A DNA stretch of 64,000 bases from Pseudomonas sp. StFLB209 (GTDB lineage Bacteria > Pseudomonadota > Gammaproteobacteria > Pseudomonadales > Pseudomonadaceae): the NCBI RefSeq assembly GCF_000829415.1, contig NZ_AP014637.1, positions 5,969,001 through 6,033,000 of the forward strand, read 5' to 3'. The notes below the pieces were generated by a model. It did no database searches. It was not told the origin of the DNA and worked only from the letters and a program-made list of their open reading frames with translations. Below are positions 7,513 to 16,355 of the stretch, in pieces (position 1 is the stretch's first letter; the number at the start of each line of letters is the position of its first letter). The position numbers and the translations under genes are program-made.

Positions 7513-10500
7513 TCAGCTTGTACTCAGCACCTGCACCTTGCCCTCGCGGCGCAGCACTTCGACCAACACGTTGCTGCCGGCTCGACGCAAAGCCAGGTCC
7601 ACCGTCCCCTGACCGACGTTCAGGCGATGCAGGCGTACCTGTTCGAGAAAAGCCGGCAGCACCGGCTCGTCGAACAGAATTCGTTGCCTGCGCGGCTCAA
7701 AGCTCAGCCCCAGGCACGATTGCAGCATCGACAAAGGCGCAGCAGCAGCCCAGGCCTGAGGTGCACAGGCCACCGGATAGAAGGTCGGTCCTTGAGTGCG
7801 CTGACGGGCAAAGCCGCAGAACAACTCCGGCAGACGGCGCAGGTCAAGGTAAGTGGAAGCGGCGAACAGCCCTTCGCAAAGATGCGCCGATTCATGTCGA
7901 AAACCATAACGGGCAAAACCGGCGGCAATCAGCGCATTGTCGTGGGGCCATACCGACCCGTTGTGGTAGCTCATCGGGTTGTAGCGCGCTTGGGAAGACG
8001 CCAGGGTACGGATCCCCCAGCCGCTGAACGATGTACGTTCCATCAGTGTGGCCACCACCTGAGGTGCACGCTCGTCATAGGCAATGCCGCCAAACAGCGC
8101 ATGCCCGGCATTGGAGGTGCGTACCCGGCACGGGCGCTTGTCACCGTCCAGAGCCAGTACATAGGTGCCAAGTTCTTCGTCGAAAAACTGTGCATCGAAC
8201 TGCCGGCGCAAACCTATCGCTTTATCCTTGAACAGCGCTGCCCGTTGCCGATTTCCCAGCCGTAGGGCAATGCTGCGTGCTGCATTCCATGCGCCATAGA
8301 CATAGGCCTGCACCTCCACCAGTGCGATCGGTCCCCGGGCCAACTGGCCGTCAGCATGGAATACTGAATCGTGACTGTCCTTCCAGCCCTGATTAATCAA
8401 TCCTTTGTTGGAGCGGCGTGCATATTCGACAAAGCCATCGCCGTCGCGGTCGCCATATTGGTCGATCCAGCCCAGCGCGCGCTCGATGGCAGGCCATAGC
8501 GCGCGCAACGTGTGCCCGTCATCGGTACGCTCCAGATAAGCACCGGCCAGCATCACGAACAAGGGCGTGGCATCGACGCTGCCGTAGTAACACGCGAACG
8601 GAATTTCACCGAGAGCGGCCATCTCGCCATTGCGCATTTCATGGAGGATCTTGCCCGGTTCCGCATCGGTCCGCGGATCAAGCTCGCAGGCCTGATGCGC
8701 GGCCAGATGCCCGAGTACGCCACGGGCTATGCCAGGATCGAGCCAGAGCATTTCCCAGGCGGTGATCAGCGCATCACGGCCAAACACCGCGCTGTACCAA
8801 GGGATTCCGGCATAGGGGTACAGGCCGTGGAGCGTCTTGCTGGTAAGCATGTACAGGTCGGAGATGCTGCGGCGCACGGCCTCGTTGAAGACTTCATGAG
8901 AGGTGTGGATTGCCGTGGCCCGCGAAGCGAAGGTGCGCAGCTCACGCCGCGCATCACGCACCGAGCTGAAAAATGCGTGCCGCACGGACCACGGCAGCCT
9001 CGGCGTACCACAGTTGATCTCGACAAACAGCGAACGGCTCTCGCCGGCGGCCAGATGCAGCTCGAACTGCGCTTGGCGGCCATCCAACTGCTGCGGTGGC
9101 GGCTCAAAGCGCAAGGTCGTAGTGCGCAGCCCGTCATCCAGGCCGGTATAGGACAACCTCACCTGTTGCACCTGGCACTGCGCAGCATGGGTTTCACCGC
9201 GCTGACTGCGCTGTTGACCACGAACCTCAAAAAGATCCCGGAAGTCGGCCGCAAAACCGAGTTGCAGACGCAGCCGTCGCGAGCGCTGGTCAAAATTGCG
9301 CACTCTGATTCGTTCGAAGCAGGCGCCACGCCAGAGAAACCGCGAACGGCGCAGGTGAATCAGGTTGTGCAGCAACCAGCGCCGCCCCTGGCGATCGTAC
9401 AGGTCCGGGTTGCTCAGGTCACAGGTCAGCATCGCGTTGTCATCACGCAAGGTAGAACTGAGCAGCAGCGGCCGCAGCCCTTGCAGGGTCAGGCACCAGT
9501 GCGACAAATGGCGGGTATCGCAGTGAAAGATCCCTTGGGGACTGTCCGGGGTTGCCAGCACATCACCATTGGGGTCGAACACGCCAAAGGTGTCGTCATG
9601 CTTGAGGGTGCGCGGGCGTACCTGAGGCAAGGAGGCACCGCCTGGAATCGCAAACACCGGCTTTTGCTCACGCTCGGCGTGCTCGATCATGCGCCGGTAC
9701 AAGGCCAGATAGTCGGCGGTCATACGCTCGACCGTGAACCGCTGCTCGAAAATCGCCCGCACCTGATGGCGTTGCAGATGCTCAAGCTGCTGCACGGCCG
9801 CCACGGCCTCGGCCACGGTATGGACGATAAACCCGGACTGGCCATGATCAATCACCTCCGGCACCGAACCACGGGCAAAAGCAATCACCGGTGTGCCACA
9901 GGCCATGGCTTCGATCATCACCAGGCCGAACGGCTCGTCCCAATCGATGGTGAACAGCAAGGCGCGGGCATGCCCGAGAAAGTCGGCCTTGTGCCGCTCG
10001 TCAATTTCACCAATGAACTGCACCGAAGGGTTGGCTTGCACCAGCGGCAGGATCTGCTGCTCCCAATAGGCCTGGTCCTGAGCGTCGACTTTCGCTGCAA
10101 TCCGTAAAGGCAGACCACAGGCCAGGGCGATCGCGATGGCACGGTCAGGGCGCTTTTGCGGCGAAATACGCCCCAGGAACGCCAGGTAATCACCCTCCGG
10201 CCGGGCCGTGTACGGCAGCAGATCCTTGGGCAAGCCATGATAGATATTCGCCGCCCAGTTCACGGAACGGGTGATTGGCCGGCGCTGCGCCATGGATATC
10301 GACACCAGCGCCGCTTCGGCAAACCGTGGGTAAAAGTCCTGGCAATCGGGACGGTGCAACGTGCCATGCAAGGTGGTCACGCAACGCCAGCCCAAGCGCC
10401 GGGCCATGGGCAAGTGCAACACGTCACTATGGAAATTCAGCACATCGAACTCATCGGCCTGGCGCATCACCTGGTCGAGCATCATCACCTCGAACGGCAG

Positions 10501-10710
10501 CGGGTATTCGATCTGCGGGTTAAGGCGCAGCGCCTGGCCAGACCCGGCCACCAGTCGCGCCCGGGTCTGCGAGTCACCGCTGGCGAACAGCGTCACCTCA
10601 TGACCCTGACGCACCAGCTCTTCGGTGAGGTAAGACACGATGCGCTCGGTGCCACCGTAAAACTGCGGCGGGCAACTCTCTGCCAAAGGTGCGATCTGGG
10701 CGATACGCAT
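7513..10710 (-). CDS. Family 4 glycosyltransferase fused to an amylo-alpha-1,6-glucosidase-like domain
   Basis: 1065 residues, one uninterrupted frame. Residues 1-345 are a GT-B glycosyltransferase of family 4: MRIAQIAPLAESCPPQFYGG at the start, and the nucleotide-sugar site EPFGLVMIEAMACGTPVIAF near 260. From about 370 a second protein begins (HDDTFGVFDPNGDVLATPDS), typical of the N-terminal module of glycogen-debranching-type enzymes. It continues into an (alpha/alpha)6 barrel (PYAGIPWYSAVFGRDALITA, then SVDATPLFVMLAGAYLERT). The two halves usually occur as separate neighbouring proteins in bacteria. A role in making or trimming an alpha-glucan or sugar-ester glycoside in the cytoplasm is plausible. 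The gene stands alone. Confidence 0.85.
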   Translation of the reverse strand: MRIAQIAPLAESCPPQFYGGTERIVSYLTEELVRQGHEVTLFASGDSQTRARLVAGSGQALRLNPQIEYPLPFEVMMLDQVMRQADEFDVLNFHSDVLHLPMARRLGWRCVTTLHGTLHRPDCQDFYPRFAEAALVSISMAQRRPITRSVNWAANIYHGLPKDLLPYTARPEGDYLAFLGRISPQKRPDRAIAIALACGLPLRIAAKVDAQDQAYWEQQILPLVQANPSVQFIGEIDERHKADFLGHARALLFTIDWDEPFGLVMIEAMACGTPVIAFARGSVPEVIDHGQSGFIVHTVAEAVAAVQQLEHLQRHQVRAIFEQRFTVERMTADYLALYRRMIEHAEREQKPVFAIPGGASLPQVRPRTLKHDDTFGVFDPNGDVLATPDSPQGIFHCDTRHLSHWCLTLQGLRPLLLSSTLRDDNAMLTCDLSNPDLYDRQGRRWLLHNLIHLRRSRFLWRGACFERIRVRNFDQRSRRLRLQLGFAADFRDLFEVRGQQRSQRGETHAAQCQVQQVRLSYTGLDDGLRTTTLRFEPPPQQLDGRQAQFELHLAAGESRSLFVEINCGTPRLPWSVRHAFFSSVRDARRELRTFASRATAIHTSHEVFNEAVRRSISDLYMLTSKTLHGLYPYAGIPWYSAVFGRDALITAWEMLWLDPGIARGVLGHLAAHQACELDPRTDAEPGKILHEMRNGEMAALGEIPFACYYGSVDATPLFVMLAGAYLERTDDGHTLRALWPAIERALGWIDQYGDRDGDGFVEYARRSNKGLINQGWKDSHDSVFHADGQLARGPIALVEVQAYVYGAWNAARSIALRLGNRQRAALFKDKAIGLRRQFDAQFFDEELGTYVLALDGDKRPCRVRTSNAGHALFGGIAYDERAPQVVATLMERTSFSGWGIRTLASSQARYNPMSYHNGSVWPHDNALIAAGFARYGFRHESAHLCEGLFAASTYLDLRRLPELFCGFARQRTQGPTFYPVACAPQAWAAAAPLSMLQSCLGLSFEPRRQRILFDEPVLPAFLEQVRLHRLNVGQGTVDLALRRAGSNVLVEVLRREGKVQVLSTS

Positions 10711-11076
10711 CGCGGCGGCCTCCTGACGGGCATGCGAACGGCCCGCGTATGGACTGCTTGATGAGGGTGTCCCCTACACGGCGACATACCGGGACTTCAG
10801 GAGGGCTTTAGAAGGTTGAGGGCTTGTGAGCGAGACAGTTCAAAGCAGGAGTACAGGCGGGTAGAAACGGCCTGGCACGGCTTGTTTCCAGTGTTCAAGG
10901 CAGGACGCTTCTGGTTCTCTTGAAGGGTATTTCCGAAAAAACCCAAGTGCTTGCGCCTGTGAGTGGGGAGGCCTAACGTCCCGGGCTTGTCCGTCTCAAC
11001 CACTGAATGAAAAAGCAATTTTCGATAGCACATCCGGTTTCAGGAGATGAGTGGCAAAGCGATTCATGCCGCTGTG
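10711..11076. other. Intergenic region upstream of vapBC
   Basis: About 365 bp. I see no gene that can be supported; a 78-codon frame on the minus strand lacks a ribosome-binding site and any recognisable motif. The right end carries the VapB operator. Confidence 0.5.
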
Positions 11077-11092
11077 ATATACCATGGTATAT
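11077..11092. promoter_or_regulatory. Perfect palindrome, probable VapB operator
   Basis: ATATACCATGGTATAT is a perfect 16-bp palindrome, 42 bp before the VapB start. VapB antitoxins and VapBC complexes autoregulate by binding such inverted repeats over their own promoter. The operator role is inferred from position and symmetry. Confidence 0.6.
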
Positions 11093-11133
11093 ATCAAAAA
11101 CATCTGACCCTTGCCTCAACCCGGAGAATGCCC

Positions 11134-11376
11134 ATGCACCACGTTGCCAAACTGTTCAACAACGGCAGAAGTCAGGCTGTGCGTCTCCCGGCGTCGTTTC
11201 GATTCGATTGCAAGGAAGTCTATATCCGCCAGGACCCCACAACAGGTGACGTCATTCTTTCGCGAAAGCCGGGTACCTGGGACGGTTTTTTTGAACTCTT
11301 GAAAGACAGCAAGGTGCCCGACGACTTCATGTCTGATCGCCAGGATCTGCCACCTCAAGAACGCGATCCATTTTGA
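11134..11376 (+). CDS. vapB: VapB antitoxin (AbrB/SpoVT-like)
   Basis: 80 residues beginning [20 protein letters not shown], the swapped-hairpin DNA-binding domain of VapB antitoxins (the xxVRLPxxFR signature). The start at 11134 has GGAG 7 nt upstream; an ATG 6 bp earlier abuts that site and is less likely. The C-terminal half ([18 protein letters not shown]) is the toxin-wrapping tail. The stop TGA at 11374 lies 11 bp before the VapC start, so the two are co-transcribed and probably coupled. The palindrome at 11077 is the likely operator. Confidence 0.9.
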   Translation: MHHVAKLFNNGRSQAVRLPASFRFDCKEVYIRQDPTTGDVILSRKPGTWDGFFELLKDSKVPDDFMSDRQDLPPQERDPF

Positions 11377-11387
11377 ACAGGATGCCT

Positions 11388-11795
11388 ATGAGTCCGCTGT
11401 ATATGCTCGATACAAACATGGTCAGCCATATCATCAAGGGCACTTACCCTGGCGTGCAGAAGCATCTGCTCAATACGCCCATGGATCACATATGCATCTC
11501 GGCGGTTACTCTGGGTGAATTACGCTATGGCCTGGCCAAGCGACCTGACGCGACGCGCCTGCACGCACTCGTGCAGGCGTTTCTGGTTCGCATAGATGTT
11601 TTGCCTTGGGACAGCCATGTCGCCAACTGCTATGGCGACCTGCGGGCCTCTATGGAACGCGTTGGCAAACCGCTCGGCAATCTGGACATGATGATTGCCG
11701 CTCATGCCAAAGCGACCAATGTTGCGCTGATCAGCAATGACCAGGCATTCAGACAGATCAAGGGTCTGCATACGCTCGACTGGACCAAGGATTAG
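11388..11795 (+). CDS. vapC: VapC PIN-domain ribonuclease toxin
   Basis: 135 residues. The first acidic residue is in YMLDTNMVSHIIKG, the second in ISAVTLGELRYGL (Glu), the third in LGNLDMMIAAHA and the last in ISNDQAF, which together make the PIN catalytic quartet. Known VapC toxins cleave specific tRNAs or rRNA; the target here is unknown. Start chosen at the ATG at 11388 (AGGA 5 nt upstream); in-frame alternatives exist at 11382 and at a TTG at 11373. The module appears intact. Confidence 0.9.
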   Translation: MSPLYMLDTNMVSHIIKGTYPGVQKHLLNTPMDHICISAVTLGELRYGLAKRPDATRLHALVQAFLVRIDVLPWDSHVANCYGDLRASMERVGKPLGNLDMMIAAHAKATNVALISNDQAFRQIKGLHTLDWTKD

Positions 11796-11969
11796 AGCAG
11801 CCAGAGCCAACCCTTGTCGTATGATGACATTACCTAAAATTTTATTTTTGAAGATAAATAATTGGGTTCGCTTTGGTTATTCAACCTAAAAACGCTACTT
11901 GACACCCATCCCGGACACCCCAAATAATCGACCAACTCATACGACAACATACAACAATAAGGTACCCGC

Positions 11970-12791
11970 ATGTCCCAGCCTTCCCCGACGCCTTTCAATC
12001 GCCTCCTGCTCACCGGTGCCGCCGGCGGCCTGGGCAAGATCCTGCGTGAGAGCTTGCGGCCTTACGCGCGCGTGCTGCGTCTTTCCGATATCGCCCCGAT
12101 GGCGCCGGCCGCTGACGAGTCAGAAGAAATCTGGCCGTGCGACCTGGCGGATAAAACCGCAGTGCATGAGCTGGTCGCCGGTGTCGACGCGATCCTGCAC
12201 TTTGGCGGTGTCTCGGTAGAACGGCCGTTCGAAGAAGTGCTCGGCCCGAATATCTGCGGCGTGTTCCATATCTATGAAGCGGCACGCCGACACGGGGTCA
12301 AGCGTGTGGTGTTCGCCAGCTCCAACCACGTGATCGGCTTTCATGGCCAGGACCAGGTGATCGACGCCAACGCGCCGCGCCGTCCAGACAGCTACTACGG
12401 CCTGTCGAAGTCCTATGGCGAGGACATGGCCAGCTTCTACTTCGACCGTTATGGCATCGAGACCGTCAGCCTGCGCATTGGCTCCTCGTTCCCGGAGCCG
12501 CAGAACCACCGCATGCTCAACACCTGGCTGAGCTATGCCGACCTGACCCAGTTGATCGAACGCGCCCTGTACACCCCGCAGGTCGGGCACACCGTGGTCT
12601 ATGGCGTCTCCAATAACCAGACCGTGTGGTGGGACAACCGCCTGGCCAGCCACCTCGGTTACCAGCCCAAGGACAGCTCCGAAACCTTCCGGGCCCAGGT
12701 CGAGCGTCAGCCGCTGCCGCCCGCCGATGACCCGGCACGCCTGTACCAGGGCGGCGCCTTCGCGGCCAGCGGCCCGTTCGGAGACCAATGA
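11970..12791 (+). CDS. udh: Uronate dehydrogenase
   Basis: 273 residues, an extended short-chain dehydrogenase. The NAD site is LLTGAAGGLGKILRESL and the catalytic pair is the Tyr and Lys of SYYGLSKSYGE. HFGGVSVERPFEEVLGPNI and RIGSSFPEPQNHRMLNTWLS are typical of uronate dehydrogenase, which oxidises galacturonate or glucuronate to the aldaro-lactone with NAD+. The next gene, one base after its stop, encodes a lactonase that would hydrolyse that product, so the pair covers the first two steps of the oxidative uronate pathway. AATAAGGTACCCGC gives the ribosome-binding site. No transporter or aldarate dehydratase gene is adjacent. Confidence 0.88.
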   Translation: MSQPSPTPFNRLLLTGAAGGLGKILRESLRPYARVLRLSDIAPMAPAADESEEIWPCDLADKTAVHELVAGVDAILHFGGVSVERPFEEVLGPNICGVFHIYEAARRHGVKRVVFASSNHVIGFHGQDQVIDANAPRRPDSYYGLSKSYGEDMASFYFDRYGIETVSLRIGSSFPEPQNHRMLNTWLSYADLTQLIERALYTPQVGHTVVYGVSNNQTVWWDNRLASHLGYQPKDSSETFRAQVERQPLPPADDPARLYQGGAFAASGPFGDQ

Positions 12792-12792
12792 C

Positions 12793-13683
12793 ATGAGCGC
12801 CGAACTGATTGTCGACGCCCGCAATGGCGTGGGTGAAAGCCCGGTGTGGAGCGTCGCTGAGCAAGCGCTGTACTGGGTGGATATTCCCGCCGGTCAACTG
12901 CAGCGCTGGAGCCTGGCCGATGGCAGCCTGCGCAGCTGGCAAGCACCAGAGATGCTCGCCTGCATCGCCGCCGACGGCCAGGGCGGCTGGGTGGCCGGCC
13001 TGGAAAGCGGCCTGTTTCATCTCAAGCCGCAGAGCGATGGCAGCCTGACTCACCAGCTGCTGGCCGAGGTCAGCCATGCGCGACCGGGCATGCGTTTCAA
13101 CGACGGCCGCTGCGACCGGCAGGGCCGCTTCTGGGCCGGCACCATGCTGATGGACATGGCCGCCGCCGCCCCGGTCGGGGCGATGTACCGCTACGGCGCC
13201 GGCGATAAGGCCCTACCCGTACAGCTCGACGGGCTGATCGTGCCCAACGGGCTGGCCTTCAGCCCGGACGGCAAGACCCTGTACTTGTCCGACTCGCACC
13301 CGGATGTACAGAAAATCTGGGCTTTTGACTACGACATCGACAGCGCTACACCCCACAATCGCCGCCTGTTTGTCGACATGCAGCCGCATCCGGGACGCCC
13401 GGACGGCGCGGCAGTAGACGTCGATGGCTGCTACTGGATCTGCGGCAACGACGCAGGGCTGATCCACCGTTTCACGCCGGACGGGCGGCTGGACCGCTCT
13501 GTCGCCGTGCCGGTGAAAAAGCCCGCCATGTGCGCCTTTGGCGGCGCCAACCTGGACACCCTGTTCGTCACCTCGATCCGTCCGGGCGGCGATCTGTCCG
13601 ACCAGCCTCTGGCCGGCGGGCTGTTTGCCGTGAACCCCGGCGTGCAGGGTCTGGCTGAGCCGATGTTCCGCCTCCAGGCATAG
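12793..13683 (+). CDS. SMP-30/gluconolactonase-family aldarolactone hydrolase
   Basis: 296 residues from the ATG at 12793, one base after the udh stop, with GGAG 9 nt upstream. The six-bladed propeller motifs of the SMP-30 family are present: GVGESPVWSVAEQALYWVDI (first metal-binding Glu), MRFNDGRCDRQGRFWAGTM (Asn and Asp ligands), VPNGLAFSPDGKTLYLSDSH and RPDGAAVDVDGCYWICGNDA. Such enzymes bind a divalent cation and open sugar lactones. With udh upstream, the natural substrate is most likely galactaro- or glucaro-lactone. It acts in the cytoplasm; no signal peptide is seen. Confidence 0.85.
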   Translation: MSAELIVDARNGVGESPVWSVAEQALYWVDIPAGQLQRWSLADGSLRSWQAPEMLACIAADGQGGWVAGLESGLFHLKPQSDGSLTHQLLAEVSHARPGMRFNDGRCDRQGRFWAGTMLMDMAAAAPVGAMYRYGAGDKALPVQLDGLIVPNGLAFSPDGKTLYLSDSHPDVQKIWAFDYDIDSATPHNRRLFVDMQPHPGRPDGAAVDVDGCYWICGNDAGLIHRFTPDGRLDRSVAVPVKKPAMCAFGGANLDTLFVTSIRPGGDLSDQPLAGGLFAVNPGVQGLAEPMFRLQA

Positions 13684-13690
13684 ATTCAAG

Positions 13691-13720
13691 TGATCCATTT
13701 TCTTCCGGGCTGCGTATAAG
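13691..13720 (+). promoter_or_regulatory. Predicted autoregulatory promoter of the ECF sigma factor
   Basis: TGATCC (13691-13696), an 18-bp spacer and TATAAG (13715-13720) lie 28 bp before the sigma factor start. TGATCC is the -35 element of promoters used by RpoE/ChrR-type ECF sigma factors, which commonly drive their own operon. Assignment is by match and position. Confidence 0.6.
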
Positions 13721-13748
13721 CAGGACAACCACGCCCGGAAGATGGATC

Positions 13749-14357
13749 ATGAGCGGCATCGCCACCACCAGGACCTTGCGCCACGTGTCCAGCCTGCACC
13801 CCGACCCGTTGGCCAGCCGCCTGTGGCTTGCCGAAATCGATGCCGTGGCCCGTCACCGGGATCGCGACAGTTTCATGCGCATCTACGATCACTTCGCGCC
13901 GCGCCTGTTGCGCTACCTGATGGGCCTGAACATCTCCGAAGGTCAGGCCGAAGAACTGGTTCAGGAGACCCTGCTCAAGCTCTGGCACAAAGCCGACAGC
14001 TTCGACCCGGCGCGTGCCAGCCTGGTCACCTGGCTGTTTCGCATCGCTCGCAACCTGTACATCGACACCGTGCGCAAGGACGGCGGCTGGGTGCAGGTCC
14101 AGGACTCGCTGGAGCAACTTGAGCGACTGGAAGCGCCTCAGGATGCCTCGCTGGACTTCAGTGCCCGTCAGGCCCAGCAACTGGACAGCGCGCTCAAGGC
14201 CCTGCCTGCCGATCAGGCCCGGGTGCTGCAACTGTCGTACTTCGAATCCCTCAGCCACCGGCAGATCGCCGAGCGTCTCGGCCTGCCCTTGGGTACGGTG
14301 AAATCCAACCTGCGCCTGGCTTTCCAGAAGCTGCGCGCCACGCTCAAGGAGTCGTGA
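13749..14357 (+). CDS. ECF RNA polymerase sigma factor, RpoE/ChrR type
   Basis: 202 residues. Region 2 is DRDSFMRIYDHFAPRLLRYLMG, then AEELVQETLLKLWHKADSFD and LVTWLFRIARNLYIDTVRK. Region 4 is LPADQARVLQLSYFESLSHR, then IAERLGLPLGTVKSNLRLAF. The gene overlaps the start of a ChrR-like anti-sigma gene, which places it in the ECF group that responds to singlet oxygen or related damage in Rhodobacter. The ribosome-binding site GGAAG precedes the ATG at 13749. A matching TGATCC-type promoter is upstream, suggesting positive autoregulation once the anti-sigma factor lets go. Confidence 0.9.
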   Translation: MSGIATTRTLRHVSSLHPDPLASRLWLAEIDAVARHRDRDSFMRIYDHFAPRLLRYLMGLNISEGQAEELVQETLLKLWHKADSFDPARASLVTWLFRIARNLYIDTVRKDGGWVQVQDSLEQLERLEAPQDASLDFSARQAQQLDSALKALPADQARVLQLSYFESLSHRQIAERLGLPLGTVKSNLRLAFQKLRATLKES

Positions 14358-15010
14358 TGACCCCGCTCCATCATCTGGATCATGCCACCCTGGTCAGCTA
14401 TGCCAGCGGTGCCTTGCCCCAGGCACTTTCACTGGCCACGGCTGCGCACATGGAGCTGTGCGCGCAATGCCGAGGCCAACTGCGTGAAGCCGAGCGCATC
14501 GGCGGCGCCTTGGTGCAACAGCACCGCAGCACCGTGGTGCCGATCCGGGGCCGCTCAGCGATGCTCGCTCGCCTGGACGAAGCGGCGCCGGCTGATACGC
14601 CTCACAGGCCGCCACAGCCCATTGATGCCGATCTCCTGCCGGCGTGCCTGCATGAGACATTCGGCGAGCGCTACAGCCAATTGCAATGGAAAACCCTGCT
14701 GCCGGGCATCCGCCGGGTGCAGGCCAAAGGGGTGCGTGAAGGCAACCTGATGCTGCTGAACATCGCCCCCGGCATGGCCATGCCAGTGCACAGCCATGGC
14801 GGCAGCGAACTGACCCTGGTGCTCAAGGGCGCGTATGAAGATCGTCTGGGACTGTTCAAGCCCGGTGACATTGCCGACCTGGACGAAGACATCGAACACC
14901 AGCCCATCGTCGCCGGCGACCAGCCGTGCATCTGCCTGGCCGCCACCGATGCGCCACTGCGCTTTAACGGGTGGGTATCGCGGCTGTTGCAGCCGCTGTT
15001 CAAGATTTGA
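14357..15010 (+). CDS. chrR: ChrR-like zinc anti-sigma factor with cupin domain
   Basis: 217 residues from the ATG at 14357 (AAGGAG upstream), overlapping the sigma stop by one base. With this start the zinc ligands fall at H6, H31, C35 and C38 (HMELCAQC), the positions of the ChrR anti-sigma domain. After a linker, the C-terminal cupin domain shows PVHSHGGSELTLVLKG and a later DIEHQP histidine, the usual metal site. The cytoplasmic anti-sigma domain holds the sigma factor; the cupin is needed for release on oxidative signals. The protein looks complete. Confidence 0.88.
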   Translation: MTPLHHLDHATLVSYASGALPQALSLATAAHMELCAQCRGQLREAERIGGALVQQHRSTVVPIRGRSAMLARLDEAAPADTPHRPPQPIDADLLPACLHETFGERYSQLQWKTLLPGIRRVQAKGVREGNLMLLNIAPGMAMPVHSHGGSELTLVLKGAYEDRLGLFKPGDIADLDEDIEHQPIVAGDQPCICLAATDAPLRFNGWVSRLLQPLFKI

Positions 15011-15041
15011 GATTTGGGCAGCGTAAAGCCCACCGCTCGCT

Positions 15042-15177
15042 CCCACCGTATTTCAAGTCAGAATCACAGTGGGAGCGACCTTGGTCGCGAAGAGGCCGGT
15101 AAGAACCCTACATCTGCTCTGGATATACTACCGTCTTCACGAGCGAGCTCGTTCCCACCGTATTTCAAGTCAGAATC
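15042..15177. repeat. Two direct copies of a 24-bp repeat
   Basis: The same 24 bases (starting CCCACCGTATTTC, ending CAGAATC) occur at 15042-15065 and 15154-15177. Between them lies a REP-like hairpin. Both units are preceded by CTCG-rich sequence, as in a duplicated REP cluster. Confidence 0.7.
15066..15092. repeat. REP-like palindrome
   Basis: GTGGGAGCGACCTTGGTCGCGA contains GCGACC-TT-GGTCGC, a form widely seen in Pseudomonas repetitive extragenic palindromes. It lies downstream of chrR. Confidence 0.6.
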
Positions 15178-15230
15178 GAGCTGGGGCCAACTGGCAGCCC
15201 CTCCTCTTTTTCAGCTTGCTCAGCACTGAC

Positions 15231-16052
15231 CATCGGCGCGCGACAAGCCCCGCCGTTCAGGGCGGGGAAGGATAGCGCGGACGGCGTAGCCGTCCCTGGT
15301 TGCCGTGGGGTGTCTGCTGCTGCTCGATGTACGCACCGCCACAGGATTATGCGCAGTAACACGGCGACACAGATGCCCTTCTACGGCGGTATTTCGTTAC
15401 AAAGACCCCATAGGCATGCAGCTTGAAAACACCGTGCCGTCGGCGCCTAATGTCGTCTTCCTAGCTCATGGCTCAAGAGCAGCATGTAACGACTTCCAGC
15501 GCATTCACTCCCGCATCGGCAATGCCCGCTGAGACTATCTGCACAAGTGCTCGACCACGATCAGCCAAAACCACGCGATGGTGTGTATCGAGGACTTGCA
15601 GGTACGAAATATGTCCAGGTCGGCGGCAGGCACGGCCGAGGCGCCGGGAAGAAACGTTCGGGCCAAGTCTGGCCTGAACAGGGCCATCCTCGATCAGGGC
15701 TGGTTCGAGTTCCGCCACCAACTGGACTACAAGCTGGCGTGGCGCGGCGGCTGGCTGATTACCGTGCCGCCGCAAAATACCAGTCGCACGTGCCCGTGTT
15801 GCGGCCATGTGTCGGCGGCCAACCGCCAGACGCAAGCGTTGTTCAGGTGTCTGGGATGTGGTTTCGAAGGCAACGCCGATGTGGTCGGGGCGATCAATGT
15901 ACTAAGGGCGGGACACGCCCGGTTAGCCTGTGAAGTGAGCGCAGAGGTCATGGCGCCAGCAGCAGGAACCCACCGAAGCGACTCGGGGGCGGCTCGATGC
16001 CGCGCCTGAGCGCCGTAGGAATCTCCGGCCTTCAGGCCGGGGAGGATGTCAA
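15231..16052 (+). mobile_element. Degenerate IS200/IS605-group (IS1341-like) element
   Basis: Both ends are present. The left flank is TGAC (15227-15230) and the left end begins CATCGGCGCGCGACAAGCC, followed by the GACGGCGTAGCCGTC hairpin. The right end has a CGGCC-TTCA-GGCCGG hairpin and finishes GGAGGATGTCAA at 16052, with TCAA as the right cleavage site. Inside there is no tnpA and only the last half of tnpB. At 822 bp it is an internally deleted, immobile copy. Its TnpB family differs from the elements at 17706 and 58681. Confidence 0.8.
15488..16009 (+). pseudogene. tnpB fragment (C-terminal half, internal stop)
   Basis: Similarity to TnpB starts near NDFQRIHSRIGNAR, hits a TGA at 15530, and continues in the same frame as DYLHKCSTTISQNHAMVCIEDLQV. 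Relatives read ...RRDYLHK here, so a single CGA-to-TGA change explains the stop. From the ATG at 15578 the frame is open to 16009 and retains the RuvC-II Glu (VCIEDL), the zinc ribbon (TCPCCGH, CLGCGF) and the RuvC-III Asp (NADVVGAINVL). The N-terminal half with RuvC-I is gone, so no active nuclease is expected. Confidence 0.85.
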
Positions 16053-16355
16053 TAGGCAAACCGGCGCATCCGAAGATGCCATGCGCACGGCCACCATGAA
16101 TGAAGGCCGAATACAGGCACCTTCAAAAGAGGTGGCGCGTTACGCCAAGTCACGTCGGGCTACCACACCCGGTCGCTGATGAGCAGCGACTGGCGCAGAC
16201 TAGACAGCCAAATATGCAGGCGCAAGCGGTCGGGATTTTCTCGAAAATGTCCTTCAAGAGAAAGAGAGATTTCGTGCAAACATCCGTAAGAAGCAGACTA
16301 AAATGCCGCATTTCGTGACCGAAACACAGCACTTCAATCAGATCGCTTTGGGGCT
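16053..16355. other. Intergenic region between TnpB element and aroA
   Basis: About 300 bp downstream of aroA. No gene or RNA is recognised. The stretch TCAAGAGAAAGAGAGAT near 16255 resembles a stretch upstream of the TerD-like gene (about 60158-60174, minus strand), a weak similarity of unknown meaning. Confidence 0.4.

Noticed and set aside
8512..10107. 531-codon plus-strand frame over the glycosyltransferase-glucosidase gene
   Set aside because: Shadow of the minus-strand gene; no motif or ribosome-binding site.
10797..11033. 78-codon minus-strand frame before vapBC
   Set aside because: No ribosome-binding site, no motif, and neighbours give no support.
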